Assembly (NCBI GenBank): GCA_029204225.1
Contig: CM055102.1
Location: 13,539,838 to 13,603,837 of the forward strand
Source of the DNA: Diphasiastrum complanatum
Lineage: Eukaryota; Streptophyta; Lycopodiopsida; Lycopodiales; Lycopodiaceae
DNA: 64,000 bases
Direction of reading: 5' to 3'
Position numbers and translations under genes: made by a program. Numbering within the stretch: the first letter of the stretch is position 1; each line of letters opens with the position of its first letter. The notes beneath the pieces are model-generated. The model made no database searches and was not told the origin of the DNA. It saw nothing but the letters and a program-made list of their open reading frames with translations. Positions 1-10,559 of the stretch are shown here, one piece after another.

Positions 1-1921
1 TCTGTATAAATCGACCTAATATTGTAGAAATACTAAGATCTGTTGTAGGTTAATTGAGTTGAAGAAATTTTCTTCTTAAAAGTTTGATGGTTGGAATACT
101 TGTGAATGAGGAATTATTCACTTCAGAGATTTTCCAGACATGTTATTTACTCATGAGGAATAGGGTTCTTTGGTAGCTGACTTGCAACATTCTCAGTGAA
201 TTATGTGAGTAGCATGTGCGGATTTTCAGAGGAATTTTCCAGATATGGCATATGTTTATGTATTGGATCATAGTGGAATATTTGGTTACGTACATCTCAA
301 TCTTGTGGATCTACCATGTATTTCCTAAGTACTGAGTTTATATCGTATACTTACACTAGTCAATGAACATAGACATATGAACAAGTGATGTTTGAAATAG
401 TTACTTGCAGGTTGATGGTTTTTTTGTGAAATGGATGGATTATTAACTCAATGATGGTTTAGAAGAGGTTCTAAATGTGGTGTTATACTAGTGGCCTACA
501 CCTAGACATTTTGAGACTTTTGAATCATTAGCAATTTACTTGAGTAGTTGGATTACTCCCGAATAAAGTTAATTAATTTGGTGGATAGTGTGAAGAGAAT
601 TCACCAAAAACTGTTTGTTTTAATCTATATTGCTTATAAGATGCATGATTTATGAGTCATCAGGATTCATCATAAAAGTTATGTGCTAGAATAATAGAAA
701 ATTCTTGGAATAGAGTATTTATTGAATGGGAAATAGACTCAGTTATTGACTGTGTCCCAGTGAGCTCATATTGGATAGTTTAGCGAATATCAAAAGTAAT
801 CACTGAATCCAGTTGGAATTTGGCTAAACTCTGTAATCTCTAGATTTTGTTCTATTGATTGTATACAGTTTCCTGTAGTTGAAGATAGATGCTAAAATGG
901 TTTTGGTGTTCCTCGTCTTTAATTACCTGATTGATCTCATAGATTTGATAACTCATGTTTCTGTTAAGAATCAAGTTGGAGGAATATTCTTAAAATCAAA
1001 TAATTTTTCTTTAGGAGAAAGATTTTAGGATGATTCTTATATTTTCCAGAGTAGTGTGTTAAACATGCACTCCAATATCTTTTAATGGTTAAGTGTAATT
1101 TTGGAATCCTAAGAACTATGATTGACGAATCATAAGATTCTAAATATTTATAATTGACGGATCATGAATAGATACTTGATTGTTACTAGAGGATTATAAG
1201 GAAATGTGATTATTCTTAAGAATGATGAGTGATTTGGAAAATCTCTTTACTCCAATGATTTGAGAACGTATGCGTCTCACGGGCATTCTCATAAAGTAAA
1301 TTGTTTTTTACTTGTAGAGAGTTTGCTTAATTTAGTGGGTGGTACTCTACTGCATATTGTAGTCTATAAATGTTTTCAGCCTAGATCTCCAGTTAATTGG
1401 GAGACAAAGAAATCTATTGAGATTGGATCGTTGTTATTTTCTTGCATGAGATGCTAGAAATAGGGGCGCTTAACTCAAGAGAGCGTCTAGGGTACTCAGG
1501 GTTGAGTTAAAATCATTTTTACCTTGATGGATCTCCCAGAGATTCTAGTTGGATGAACTGTTATACCATAGTTTTTTGGATATTCTCAGAGTATTTGTAC
1601 CAAGAAGCACTTATGAATTGTGTATGACAAATTGTAGATAGTTTTTGGACTATAGTTGCTTGTTTCTTTAACTATTGAACTTTGATCTCCAATGTAAGGT
1701 GATAACTCACTCAGTGGTTCATGTAGACTGAATTTGCATGAAGGTGATGTCTCTGGTTGCAGAAATAAACAATTGACGACTCGTTCTATCTCTTAGGGCT
1801 TCCTTGATGTTTGAAGTCAAATTAAGGATAATGATTTTTTGGGTAAATGCTGTAAGTTAAAAAATAGTTTTCTGATTTCCTTTCCTATTCTGAGGACAGA
1901 ACCTGTTTAAGGGGGGAAGAA
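1..1921 (+). pseudogene. 3' part of a decayed Ty3/gypsy (chromovirus-family) pol
   Basis: The stretch at 1260-1457 still translates to the region after the integrase core (RTYASH... followed by FQPRSPVNWETK). The same segment is present in the better copies at 14.6-21.6 and 22.6-29.0 kb, there on the minus strand. The purine tract TTTAAGGGGGGAAGAA (1906-1921) is the polypurine tract and is directly followed by an LTR start. Before 1200 no frame stays open and I could not assign domains; by position it should hold RNase H and early integrase. This is a dead fragment cut by the window edge. Confidence 0.7.
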
Positions 1922-2075
1922 TGTTACGTCCATGTCCTATTAAGGGATTCAAAATAGTCCTTGACATGGATATTTGGTACTCCAATGTATGAGTTTATTA
2001 GTTACGCCTCGCCATTCCGGACTAGGCCAGAAATGTAATTAATAACCTTGTGAGGGCCCAGATGCTCTAAATAGG
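1922..2075 (+). repeat. Partial 3' LTR of the decayed gypsy copy
   Basis: It starts TGTTACGTCCATGTCC directly after the polypurine tract. It matches the reverse complement of the LTR ends at 15135, 23108, 21614 and 28995, which read GGTCATGGACATAACA or close to it. The shared block that ends near a CCTTGTGAGG motif is recognisable to about 2075. The rest of the LTR (the part that would end in TCCCTCACA) is not found before 2370, so the LTR is truncated or too diverged. Confidence 0.6.
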
Positions 2076-2370
2076 ACATGTGGAGCTAGTGCATGGTGGT
2101 GATTGAGTATTTTAGTACATGTAAAGGAAATCAAAAGCAATTGGTTGAGAATTGGTATCCTATACGGAATATTCCTAGGCTTTTGGAGTCTATGTAACAT
2201 GTAGGAACTCGTCCATCTTCACAACCTGTTTTTAGTTTCCGATTGCCAAAATCCTCTCCTCTCTTCTATTCAGTCACCGTGGCTCGAGGAGAAGCATTTT
2301 CACTTGGCGATCCTTAAAACAAGTTACTCATAGTGACCGAACCGAGTTATGAAGGCATTCTTGACGAAAT

Positions 2371-3171
2371 CTAACTTGATTTACTAAACATAGTGGCACC
2401 TGACAAGGCATCTAGTAAATCATTTATACGTGGCATAAGATATCGATATTTAGCCGTTATCTTGTTCAAACCTCGATAATCCACACACATATGCCATGAT
2501 CCATCCTTCTTCTTTACAAGAATGATCGAAGAGGCAAAAGGGGAATAACTAGGAAGTATTTGCCCTTTGGCCAGACAATCATCAACCATCCGTCTCCCTT
2601 CCTCTTTCTTCCTAATACTTATTTATAAGAACATCTATTTACAGGACATGATCTGGGTATTAGTTCAATCTCATGTTCAACATTCCTCTTAGGAGGTAAA
2701 ACAGATGGAAGATCACCCATGAACACATTTGAAACTCCCTCCTAATCTCTTGATCCAAATTGGTAACAATACTGGTTTGCACACACTCTGACTAGTATTA
2801 GTAGACATATCAAGTAGAAAGCAAGCACACATGTACTCACAATAGATCCTACACAATTGTGTAGCTGAAAGAAGCGGTCCAAGAGGCACATTTCACTCAT
2901 CACGAAGGGAATGCGTCATCAAGCTGGAAGTCATATACATGAGTATCCCAGGCTATGTGTGGCTTTTGCATCGCGTGCCATCAATGTTCAGCACCACATC
3001 AAACTTCGCAAGCCATGTTAACTCATTATCCAATTCTTCTATGTAACTTTGCATACTTAGTGGAATGCCCACAACCCTCTTATCCCAGATCTTTGTACCC
3101 TTTCCATCAGCCATTTCCACTATATACTGGTATTGGGATGGTTGAATGCTCACACCTAACTTCCATACCAA
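2371..3171 (-). pseudogene. Fragment of a second gypsy lineage: protease to RT palm
   Basis: Read on the minus strand, 3171-2953 gives a retropepsin-region segment (DVVLNIDGTRCKSHT at its end). A broken linker follows, then 2589-2371 gives the start of reverse transcriptase with KKKDGSWHMCVDYRGLNKI and a downstream LLDALSGATMFSK. The wording of the RT motifs differs from the chromovirus copies elsewhere in the window, so it is a different gypsy clade. Stops and frameshifts separate the parts and no LTRs are visible. It lies opposite to the fragment at 1-2075, so the two are unrelated insertions side by side. Confidence 0.65.
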
Positions 3172-3219
3172 AGTTGAATTTGTCAGAATTTGATCTACAA
3201 ATTCTAGATAGGAGTTAAC

Positions 3220-4206
3220 TAATCATATTAGCGCTCACACACACCTAGGCTAGCATAAGAGGTTAAGAGAACTCTGATTATAGAGGAATGAGCAAAGCTC
3301 TATACAATGGAATGAATCTATGGTGGGGCACCAAAACACTTAAATACTTTCTCTAGAGCTTGAAAAGCCAAAAGCCAAAAGCTAAAGCTAAAGGCATAGT
3401 CTAACCATCTCCCCCACTACTCGTTTGACCACTCCTCCATATCCTTTCAAATGGGTTCAACTACAAGACCAAGCATCCACACCATGCTTTTTACACATTC
3501 AAATCTCCTCATGTCTCTCTATACCATATGACATTTCTCTCACAATTATAGTGCTTTCCTAATTACAACATGCTTGACACCCAAGCTAACTTCCATACCA
3601 CTAATCTTCATTAAGCTGCCTCTCTCTCCGTCCCATTCAAGACATATAAACCAATACTTAGATTCCAATATGTTTTCCCTCACAATAACTAGTATGATGA
3701 TGATCGTCACCACCTACATCTCAACGTCATCCAAGCCATACGTTCTCCCCTCGTATTCTTCGTGAAATCCAATCCTACTTCATCGTAAGAAGGGGCCCAT
3801 GAGGAAGCTCAAAGACAAGGGACCTATTGACCTTCTACAATGCTCTTCATTGGGCACCTTCTAGCATGAATCATCCCTTCCTGCCCCACTAAAAAATCTA
3901 TATATTTATACAAAAATTGCCACCACTTTGCACACATCCCCTACTACTCCCACTACTATCTCACCCAGACCCACAAAGTTTTCTTTGTTCACCCCGTTAT
4001 GGTATGTGAGGCTATTGCTAAGCTAAAATGTAAGCGTAGCTATGACTTCAATGACCTTGATTTTGAGCTTCACATCCACATTTCACTACGATAAATGAAT
4101 TGGCAATCATGCAAGTAACAGTTCCACATGTCATCATAGGATTCGCTATCAACCAGAAAAGGCGACTACTTTACAGCAACAGGTTAGACTTAGGTTTTAT
4201 GATTGG
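3220..4206. other. Stretch with no recognisable gene
   Basis: AT-rich sequence with only short random reading frames. I see no domain, RNA gene or clear repeat boundary here. It ends in the target site of the LTR element that starts at 4212. Confidence 0.5.
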
Positions 4207-4211
4207 GTTTC

Positions 4212-4599
4212 AGTTATGGACTCCGCTCATTACATTTTCCGCATCCATTCTTTTATTCTTTATTATGCATAAGCAGGCCTATGGGCCCTTTTTATTCATG
4301 TATTGTCCTTGGGCCCTATTTGGTCACATTTTTAGGACTTGGTCATATTGATTTGGAGTGGGAGGGCGCACTATTATTTCCCTCCAAATCTTTTGCCTCC
4401 CTCTATTTTGAATTCCTACTTTAGGGTTCATTGGTGGGGTATATATAGGGCAGCATTGTAGTCTTTTATTCAGCTGATGATATTGATCTCTCTCTTTAGT
4501 CTCCTTAATCTCTCTCTTTCCTGCTTTCTAGGGTTAAGTCTTGCTTATGTGATGCTTTCATAGCTTAGCTCTAGATCAAATGTGGCTTCATTTGTAACT
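4212..4599 (+). repeat. 5' LTR (AGTT...AACT)
   Basis: 388 bp. It is closely matched by 8348-8734, which has only scattered substitutions. It contains a TATA-like GTATATATAGGG (about 4438-4449) and a CT-rich stretch (TCTCTCTCTTTAG) downstream, as expected of the promoter and R/U5 region. Confidence 0.85.
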
Positions 4600-4612
4600 T
4601 GGTATCAGAGCA
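4600..4612 (+). other. Primer binding site, initiator-Met tRNA type
   Basis: TGGTATCAGAGCA lies immediately after the AACT end of the left LTR. This is the common plant retrotransposon primer site complementary to the 3' end of initiator tRNA-Met, and it fixes the LTR boundary. Confidence 0.85.
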
Positions 4613-4644
4613 CTTTCCTCACCACTTTTTTTTTCGAATTTAGT

Positions 4645-5130
4645 AGAGGCTATCCAGCGCCCTACTAACTCATCACTTTCGTCGATTTTTTCATTAGATT
4701 TCCATCGTTTTTCCAGATTCAGTAGAGGCTGGCCAGCGCCCTACTATGTTGTCACTTTCGTCGATTTTCTCCACCAATTTGCTACCCATTTCGTGGATTG
4801 ATTGGAGGCTGTCCAGCGCCCTACCTCATCACCATTTTCAACGGTTTTCTCCATTTTTTTTTTCAGGTTATGTGCGGATTTTGGTAGCTGCTGCCCAGCG
4901 CCCTACTACCTTGCCATCTTCAATGGATTTCTCCACCGATTTGCTGATTGTTTGGAGGCTGTCCAGTGCCCCACTTCATCACCATTTTCAGCGGTTTTTC
5001 CATCATTTTGCAGGACATTTGTGGATCTTACTAGCTGCTGCCCAGCGCCCTACTTCCTCATCCTTTTCGGCGATTTTTCAGCTTATTTGCGGCTTCTTTG
5101 GGTGGCCGATTTGCAGCCCACACGGCGATT
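4645..5130 (+). repeat. Six imperfect ~80-bp tandem repeats in the element leader
   Basis: The core CCAGCGCCCTAC recurs at 4654, 4733, 4813, 4895, 4963 (as CCAGTGCCCCAC) and 5042, with spacings of 79, 80, 82, 68 and 79 bp. Each core is followed by a shared TCATC...TTTTC segment. A seventh degenerate unit may lie near 5145. The array sits between the primer site and the gag-like ORF. Confidence 0.8.
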
Positions 5131-5519
5131 ATTCCTCAGCATTTTGGGCGCCCTACTGTGGCTGTTTTTTTTTGCTTATTTCGATGGCTGGTTGGCACCT
5201 ATATTGGCTACATCATCTTCAGCTTTTCACCTATTTTTTTTGTTGGCACTACCATTGGTGGACGAAGGATAGGCACCCACCCAAGTACCTTGCTTTTTCG
5301 CTTTCCTTGCACCTACTTTTTTGCTGTCCCAAAAACCCAGCCTTTTTGCTTCTTTTCCAGCACCCTCTTACCTCTTCACTTTTGCCAATTTGCTGTCCAA
5401 ATTTTTTTTAGCCCACTAACCCCCTTCTCTTGCCCTGCCCGCCGGCTTCCTACGTGTTTTCCGATTATTTGTTTTGAGCGTTCCATTTCCCTTTTCCCTT
5501 TAGATTATCTTTTTGTTTT

Positions 5520-5706
5520 TAATGGTGATATACCATCTGAACATATGTTCAAGAAGTGGCTCACACGTCTTCAATATAACTTTGATACTTATCAGCCAAC
5601 TTGTCCAGGTCCTATGAAGATTCTTGATGCAATTTTTCTCTTAAAGGGTTTTGCTAGGTCGAAGTGGTTTGACTATGTCCATTCTCAGCCGCCTATCTCT
5701 AAGTGA
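5520..5706 (+). CDS. Gag-like ORF fragment
   Basis: The frame that is open from 5098 to 5706 contains, at its C-terminal end, NGDIPSEHMFKKWLTRLQYN and then LLKGFARSKWFDYVHSQPPI. The pattern of a short helix, a W and a later F-A-x-x-W-F resembles the capsid region of plant gypsy gag proteins. It stops at 5704-5706, and the sequence after it remains open in other frames, so the product is truncated or frameshifted. No zinc knuckle was seen. The part before 5520 overlaps the tandem-repeat leader and is probably not coding. Confidence 0.4.
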
Positions 5707-7327
5707 CATGACTTTCTATCTGTACTTCGCCTTCTTATATTTTCCGATGATGATTCTGCATTTGTTCTCCCTCTCACTCTTACGAGTGGTATTATAGGTC
5801 TCGAGAGTTCTACTCCTTCTGATTCCCCTTGTGAGCATTCTTCCGTATGCGACATTCCATTTTCTTATGTGGGACAAATAGAGATAGAGTCACACATTGC
5901 TAGCGATTCACATGAGGTTGATTCACACATTGCTAGCGATACACATGAGGACGATTCTATATCACACAGTGTGCGCGAGTTGCCTGATTTACTTGAGATA
6001 GTTATTGATCTACCTGAGCTCGTCATTGTATCCAATAGTGAGTCAGAGTCACATATATAGGTTCCTACTGATGCTGATTCACATATACAGGTTGCGGTTG
6101 ATATGGTCCTTGATACTAATATTGTATGCCTTGCTACTACTGTCGATGTTGTTGCATGCTTTGATGTTGTTGTTGAGTACTTTGATGCTACTCACGTTCT
6201 TGAGCGCCATGCTATAGATGTGTCGCCTACCATCCGTGGGTCCTCTTCCTCAGGTTGATGCTGCTCCGGATTTACAGGTTCTTGCTGCGTGCCTTGTGCC
6301 TATATGTCTTGATTCACAGATATCGTATTCAGTGGTCATTCCTGGTTTCATTGATATTGAGGCCGTATACCTTGGTGGTGTTTCTATTATTGCTTCTGCG
6401 CATACCTCAAATAGCCCTCCTGGTTCGGTGGTTGGTGAGGTTTGTTGCAGTTGATGCCAATGGTATACACTTTTGGCCTTTATATGCATTAGAGGTTTTT
6501 CATGCGACTAATTTCCTTTTTACCTCTTGATATTTGGCATTCCTGGTTACTACGTATCGCTTGGATTTCATTTGGACCTGTTGCTCATACTACTGCTTCA
6601 TTTTCAGCTATGGATATATGGCATTCCTGGTTATTACGTATGGCTTGATTTTCATTTGGACCTGTTGATTGGTGCTGGTTTTTCCATATTACTGATCGCC
6701 TATGGTGCGGATATCTCTATGATTATGTATGGGGCTCTCTATTTGTTCCTTGGATTGTTGCTCCTTTTCAGGCTTGGCATATTCTGATGGCTTGGCTTAT
6801 TGCCTTCGTTCCATCTACTGTTTGTCCGGATGATCCTCAGGTTCCCAGTCATTTCGCGTTGCTCCATATCGCTTGGTCTTTGATGCTGAGTTGCCACTTT
6901 GTTTGGTGTTCTGGGACCATCAGAGTACCTTGAGAGAGTTTCTTCTCCTCTCTTGGATAGTTAATGGGGATGTTGCAGCCATATACTTCAGTGTTGCTCA
7001 TATGTGCTTTGATACCCAGCTACACCTGGATATTGCTCTAATGCTTGCTACTGATGTCGCGGATCCTGTTCCTCATTCCAGTGCATTTCTTCTATTCATC
7101 ACTTGTGTGCCTGGTGTGTACTTTGGGATTCCACTTGCGGCCAGTTCCGATGGGTCATCCGATTCTCCATCCGTTTTTGCTGCATCCTATGATGGATTGG
7201 TATGTACATATGAGGTCTTTCTGGATGAGTATTACGGCTACAGTTTTTCAGTTGGGGCCTCTACTATTTCTAGATTTGTTGGTATTGTTTTCATGCATCG
7301 TGTCTTTTTAGATGATGCATTGCTTTC
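5707..7327 (+). other. Internal region of the AGTT element without recognisable pol
   Basis: Overlapping medium-length frames run through this stretch. It contains internal repetition, for example a duplicated SHIASD(S/T)HE motif at about 5890-5950 and recurring CATTCCTGGTTA...CGCTTGG(A/T)TTTTC-like strings at about 6538, 6622 and 7799. I find no DDE, YxDD or DSG motif. It could be degenerated filler or captured DNA. Confidence 0.5.
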
Positions 7328-8113
7328 TTGGACCTTCTGGAGCTTTTTGCATGCTGCTCTTCCGTGATATGGGCCTTGAGGGTACCATGTGCCATTGCTA
7401 CTTCTCATACATGGGCCTTATGGATACCTTGGGCTTTTGACCATGCTCATGCACATTTCTCCATTCTAGCTATCCTTTGTCAGGATGATCTCTTCATGCT
7501 CCATGTTTCCTGGCATATCGCTTGGTTTTCCATGCTATTACAGCGTGCCTGTCATCCTGCTGATGTTCCTACTCCTTGGTGCTGGTGTTCCGATGCTGCT
7601 ATCTTTTCTTGGGGCACCTATATCACTAAGTTTACACATATGGTTGATGGTTACATGTATGATGCGGCTATTCCGATGAGTGTCCATCTCTTTTGCAGTT
7701 TCCTTATTGGCTTCCCGTTGCTGACGCAGTTCTACCTTCTCGGGCTTTTTGGATACCTTGGTATGATGTCCCTGCTTGATTTTCTTCTGGTTACTTGGCA
7801 TTCCTGGTTGTTCCATATTGCTTGGTTTCAGATGACGCGGCCGAGATGTTCCCTTCGTCGCCACGATGTTGATCTTGAGCTGTTCCCTTTCTTACCAGCT
7901 GCCATTCACCAGGTTCGCCTTCAGCATAGTCGGCGCCGCCGACAGGTTCAGTTTTTGGTACAGTGGGATGGTCGTCCTATTGAGGAGGCCACATGGGAGC
8001 CTATTGATGTTTATTATCATACACCATTATTGGCAGATCAGGCTCCAGCCCTCATGGCCTTGGTTATTTCAGCTACCACGGATATCATTGCAGATGTTCC
8101 CTCTACCTCATGA
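7328..8113 (+). CDS. ORF ending in a chromodomain
   Basis: The last ~80 codons (from about 7830) carry a chromodomain signature: a basic stretch QHSRRRRQ, then VQFLVQWDGRPIEEATWEP. This corresponds to the aromatic strand and W-x-G...E-x-x-TWE box found at the C-terminus of chromovirus integrases, where it targets integration to chromatin. The preceding ~165 codons do not resemble an integrase. The ORF stops at 8111-8113, about 235 bp before the right LTR. The chromodomain call is firm; whether the upstream part of this frame is translated is doubtful. Confidence 0.55.
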   Translation: MDLLELFACCSSVIWALRVPCAIATSHTWALWIPWAFDHAHAHFSILAILCQDDLFMLHVSWHIAWFSMLLQRACHPADVPTPWCWCSDAAIFSWGTYITKFTHMVDGYMYDAAIPMSVHLFCSFLIGFPLLTQFYLLGLFGYLGMMSLLDFLLVTWHSWLFHIAWFQMTRPRCSLRRHDVDLELFPFLPAAIHQVRLQHSRRRRQVQFLVQWDGRPIEEATWEPIDVYYHTPLLADQAPALMALVISATTDIIADVPSTS

Positions 8114-8347
8114 TTCGGCTAGCCATGACTATTTCTTTTTTGCATCTACATCATATTACTGTAGTAGTTGCTTAGTACTTGCTTTTGTGTGTTGCTTGTG
8201 GGGTATCTGTTGTGACGACTTATGTCCTCTCCATCAGTATTTCCATTAGTTCATCCTTTTTCAGTATTTAGCGAACTTACATTGTTGTTTTTGAGATAGT
8301 CATTATGCTTGCTAGCCGGTGGAGGGCTTTGTTTTTCTGCAGGGGAG

Positions 8348-8734
8348 AGTTATGGACTCGGCTCATTACATTTGCTGCGTCCATTCTTTTATTCTTTATT
8401 ATGTATAAGCAAGCCTATGGGCCCTTTTTATTCATGTATTGTCCTTGGGCCCTATTTGCTCACATTTTTAGGACTTGGTCATATTGATTTGGAGTGGAAG
8501 GGCGCACTATTTTTTCTCCAAATCTTCTGCCTCCCTCTATTTTTGAATTCCTACTTTAGGGTTCATTAGTGGGGTATATATAGGGTAGCATTGTAGTCTT
8601 TTATTCAGCTGATGATATTGATCTCTCTCTTTAGTCTCCTTAATCTCTCTCTTTCCTGCTTTCTAGGGTTAAGTCTTGCTTATGTGATGCTTTCATAGCT
8701 TAGCTCTAGATCAATTGTGGCTTCATTCGGAACT
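8348..8734 (+). repeat. 3' LTR (AGTT...AACT)
   Basis: 387 bp and collinear with the left LTR. It is preceded by a purine tract (about 8340-8347). The GTTTC following it at 8735-8739 repeats the 5 bases before the left LTR. Confidence 0.85.
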
Positions 8735-9188
8735 GTTTCAGGCTACAGTTTCTAGCAAAACCTCATGCCAACCCACGTTAGCAGGGAAGCATACAGTAAC
8801 ACTAAAATGCCCTAATTTTCCAGCTACAGATAGCCATTTTGGGCTCCCTGTGAACACACGACAGGATCAGCTCCATTTTTCAGGAAGCACCAACATATAT
8901 GAATAGGCATATGCACTCTATAGCATTCTATTGCATATAGCATAATATATTGTATATGAAAGATTCTGCTCATTTTTTAATCGCTTAAAAAGCATAATGT
9001 GTTATTCTTTCCAGGGCACATGGGCAAAAATTGAAGTGCCATAATACATGGCAGAATTTCACTTTGCAAAAATACACGTGCCTATTTCATTTTATAATCT
9101 GAGTTTCATGATGCAGATGCGGCGATGCCTATTCTGTTTCATAATCATCATGTGAGATTACGCCATATACAATCCATTATGCAACGAA
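8735..9188. other. No gene seen between the AGTT element and the hairpin
   Basis: AT-rich sequence. It lies on the downstream side of the kinase exon on the minus strand and could be intron. No kinase subdomain II-XI coding was found here on the minus strand. Confidence 0.4.
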
Positions 9189-9276
9189 GGAATAGGCAGG
9201 CACACGACATTCTTCCTGTTAAGGATTTTTATGTGGAGGCCTTACCATGAAGAATGTCATGTGCGTGGCGCCTTCC
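9189..9276. repeat. 88-nt inverted repeat (hairpin)
   Basis: The arm 9200-9215 (GCACACGACATTCTTC) pairs with 9249-9264 (GAAGAATGTCATGTGC) with one mismatch. Weaker pairing extends to GGAA at 9189 and TTCC at 9276, leaving a loop of about 20-33 nt. It sits in the probable first intron or 3' flank of the kinase gene. It may be a small foldback element or a structured RNA. Confidence 0.6.
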
Positions 9277-9639
9277 AAATTCGTAAAATATTGTGTACAG
9301 TGTGGCACACAACAACTGGGGGTTGCATGAAATGACTACCCTTCTACAAGTACGTTGCCAAGTACAATAGGCGTAAGCTCCAGGCTCCCTTTAGCAAAGG
9401 ATACTTGCTGATTAGTAGTCAAGCAGTGAAGATGTATGTCGACAGTTGCCAGATTACAGCAACGTTCATAAAATTTAGAGCATAACTTGGCCTTTTAGTA
9501 ACATAGTTGTGCATGGGAAGAACTTAAATTTATCAAGCTCCATACTGCAAGAATTATTGCCGAGTATGTATTGCCCTATATATGTTCACTGTTCTATTGG
9601 GTTGCCTTCAAAGAGAAGGGTAACACATAGAAAGCATAC

Positions 9640-9976
9640 CTGCAACATCTTGACCATCGTAGGTACCCCGGTGAACAACTCCAAATGTGCCACGGGCAAT
9701 TACATCCTTCAAAACTAGCTTTGAAGTGTCTATTTCCCACTCTTCCTTCTGCCTCGGCTCAACCTTCTCGCTGAAGGTTTTGATCGCATGCTTCTCCAGG
9801 ACAGCATCCAAATCGGCCAGATTCACTAAATCCGCCCGCACAAAACTGTTGGCCTTACTACCTGGCTTACCGGAAGCCTTGCTCTTCTCCTCTCTATTAT
9901 CATGCTTGTCCAGATTCTCCAAAGCCTGCAAATCCTCTTCGTCTACAATCAGCTTTCCGTTTGCAGCTCCCTCCAT
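9640..9976 (-). CDS. Exon 1 of a plant Raf-like protein kinase (MAPKKK group C type)
   Basis: The minus strand from ATG at 9976 encodes 112 codons plus one base, ending GTT GCA G at a clean donor GTATGC (9639-9634), a phase-1 intron. The protein starts MEGAANGK and has an acidic N-terminus, FVRADLVNLADLDAVLEKH and KEEWEIDTSKLVLKDVIARG. It then has the glycine-rich loop GTFGVVHRGTYDGQDVA just before the expected VAxK lysine. This order is typical of cytosolic Raf-like Ser/Thr/Tyr kinases of plants. An upstream in-frame GTG (9988) is not a plausible start. The remaining kinase subdomains are not found between 1 and 9639, so the gene has a long intron or is truncated. Confidence 0.8.
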
Positions 9977-10500
9977 TGAATTGACCACAAGGAGTCTCCA
10001 AAAATCAGCTTACGGCTGCTTAGAAATCTATGCGCATTGAGACAGGAAAGGGTGCTTTGCTTTGCGTTACATTGCGTGCTTTCAGGTTGAATTGTGGGAT
10101 CGGCTAAGCTATTGATCGATTGTGGCAGAACCCATCTGCAGCAGCTCACAAGCAAGCAATCCACCAGCAGTCCTCGCAACTGGATCGCAAATGGTAGCTG
10201 TTTCTCAGCTTGCTGAGGCTTTCCCCCATCAAAATGGATGCAATCTGAGCCCAATTTCGCAACCCAACAAGAGGATGAATCAGCGAAAGCAAAAGAAGGA
10301 ATAAATGAATGAAGCAAAGAGCCAAATATGCAGAGCTTTCGGTCGATTGTCGCGGAGGGAAGCGAAGGAGATGGAGAAGAGAGAAGAGAGAAGAGAGAGA
10401 GAGAAGGAAAGCGGAAACTGGGTGCTTCCTTTGTCGATTGTACCACCGTTGGATTCTCCTACCCTCACCAGATCTTGCCACGTCCTCATCCAGAGCCGTT
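9977..10500 (-). promoter_or_regulatory. 5' leader and proximal promoter of the Raf-like kinase
   Basis: Upstream of the ATG the minus strand has a long leader. It includes a CT-rich tract at 10376-10405 (GA-rich on the plus strand), a common feature near plant transcription starts. Several short upstream reading frames occur. No clear TATA box was identified. Confidence 0.4.
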
Positions 10501-10510
10501 GCGAGGTCTA

Positions 10511-10532
10511 CACGTGGCAGAACTGACACGTG
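10511..10532. promoter_or_regulatory. Paired G-box/ABRE-like motifs
   Basis: CACGTG occurs at 10511-10516 and 10527-10532, both in an ACACGTGGC-like context and spaced 16 bp apart. They lie about 535-555 bp upstream of the kinase start codon. Paired ACGT cores are typical targets of plant bZIP factors; ABA response is inference. Confidence 0.55.
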
Positions 10533-10559
10533 GCCATGTCTAAGTGGTGCCTTGGAATC

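Larger units (their letters stand above)
4212..8734 (+). mobile_element. LTR retrotransposon with AGTT...AACT termini, apparently non-autonomous
   Basis: Two near-identical direct repeats (4212-4599 and 8348-8734) bound the element. Both begin AGTT and end AACT, a perfect 4-bp inverted end, instead of the usual TG...CA. The flanks carry a perfect 5-bp target duplication GTTTC (4207-4211 and 8735-8739). A primer site TGGTATCAGAGC follows the left LTR without a gap (initiator-Met type), and a purine tract CAGGGGAG precedes the right LTR. Inside are a tandem-repeat leader, a gag-like ORF start, about 1.9 kb of open but unrecognisable sequence and a final chromodomain. I see no protease, RT, RNase H or integrase motif, so mobilisation in trans is likely. 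The close LTR match suggests a fairly recent insertion. Confidence 0.85.

Noticed and set aside
4214-8733. LTR boundaries starting TTATGG with canonical ends
   Set aside because: Only AGTT...AACT boundaries give both an exact 5-bp duplication (GTTTC) and direct contact with the primer site.
9977-10446. Minus-strand frames in the kinase leader
   Set aside because: They overlap the 5' leader, are Ser/Leu-rich from the CT tract and show no motif.
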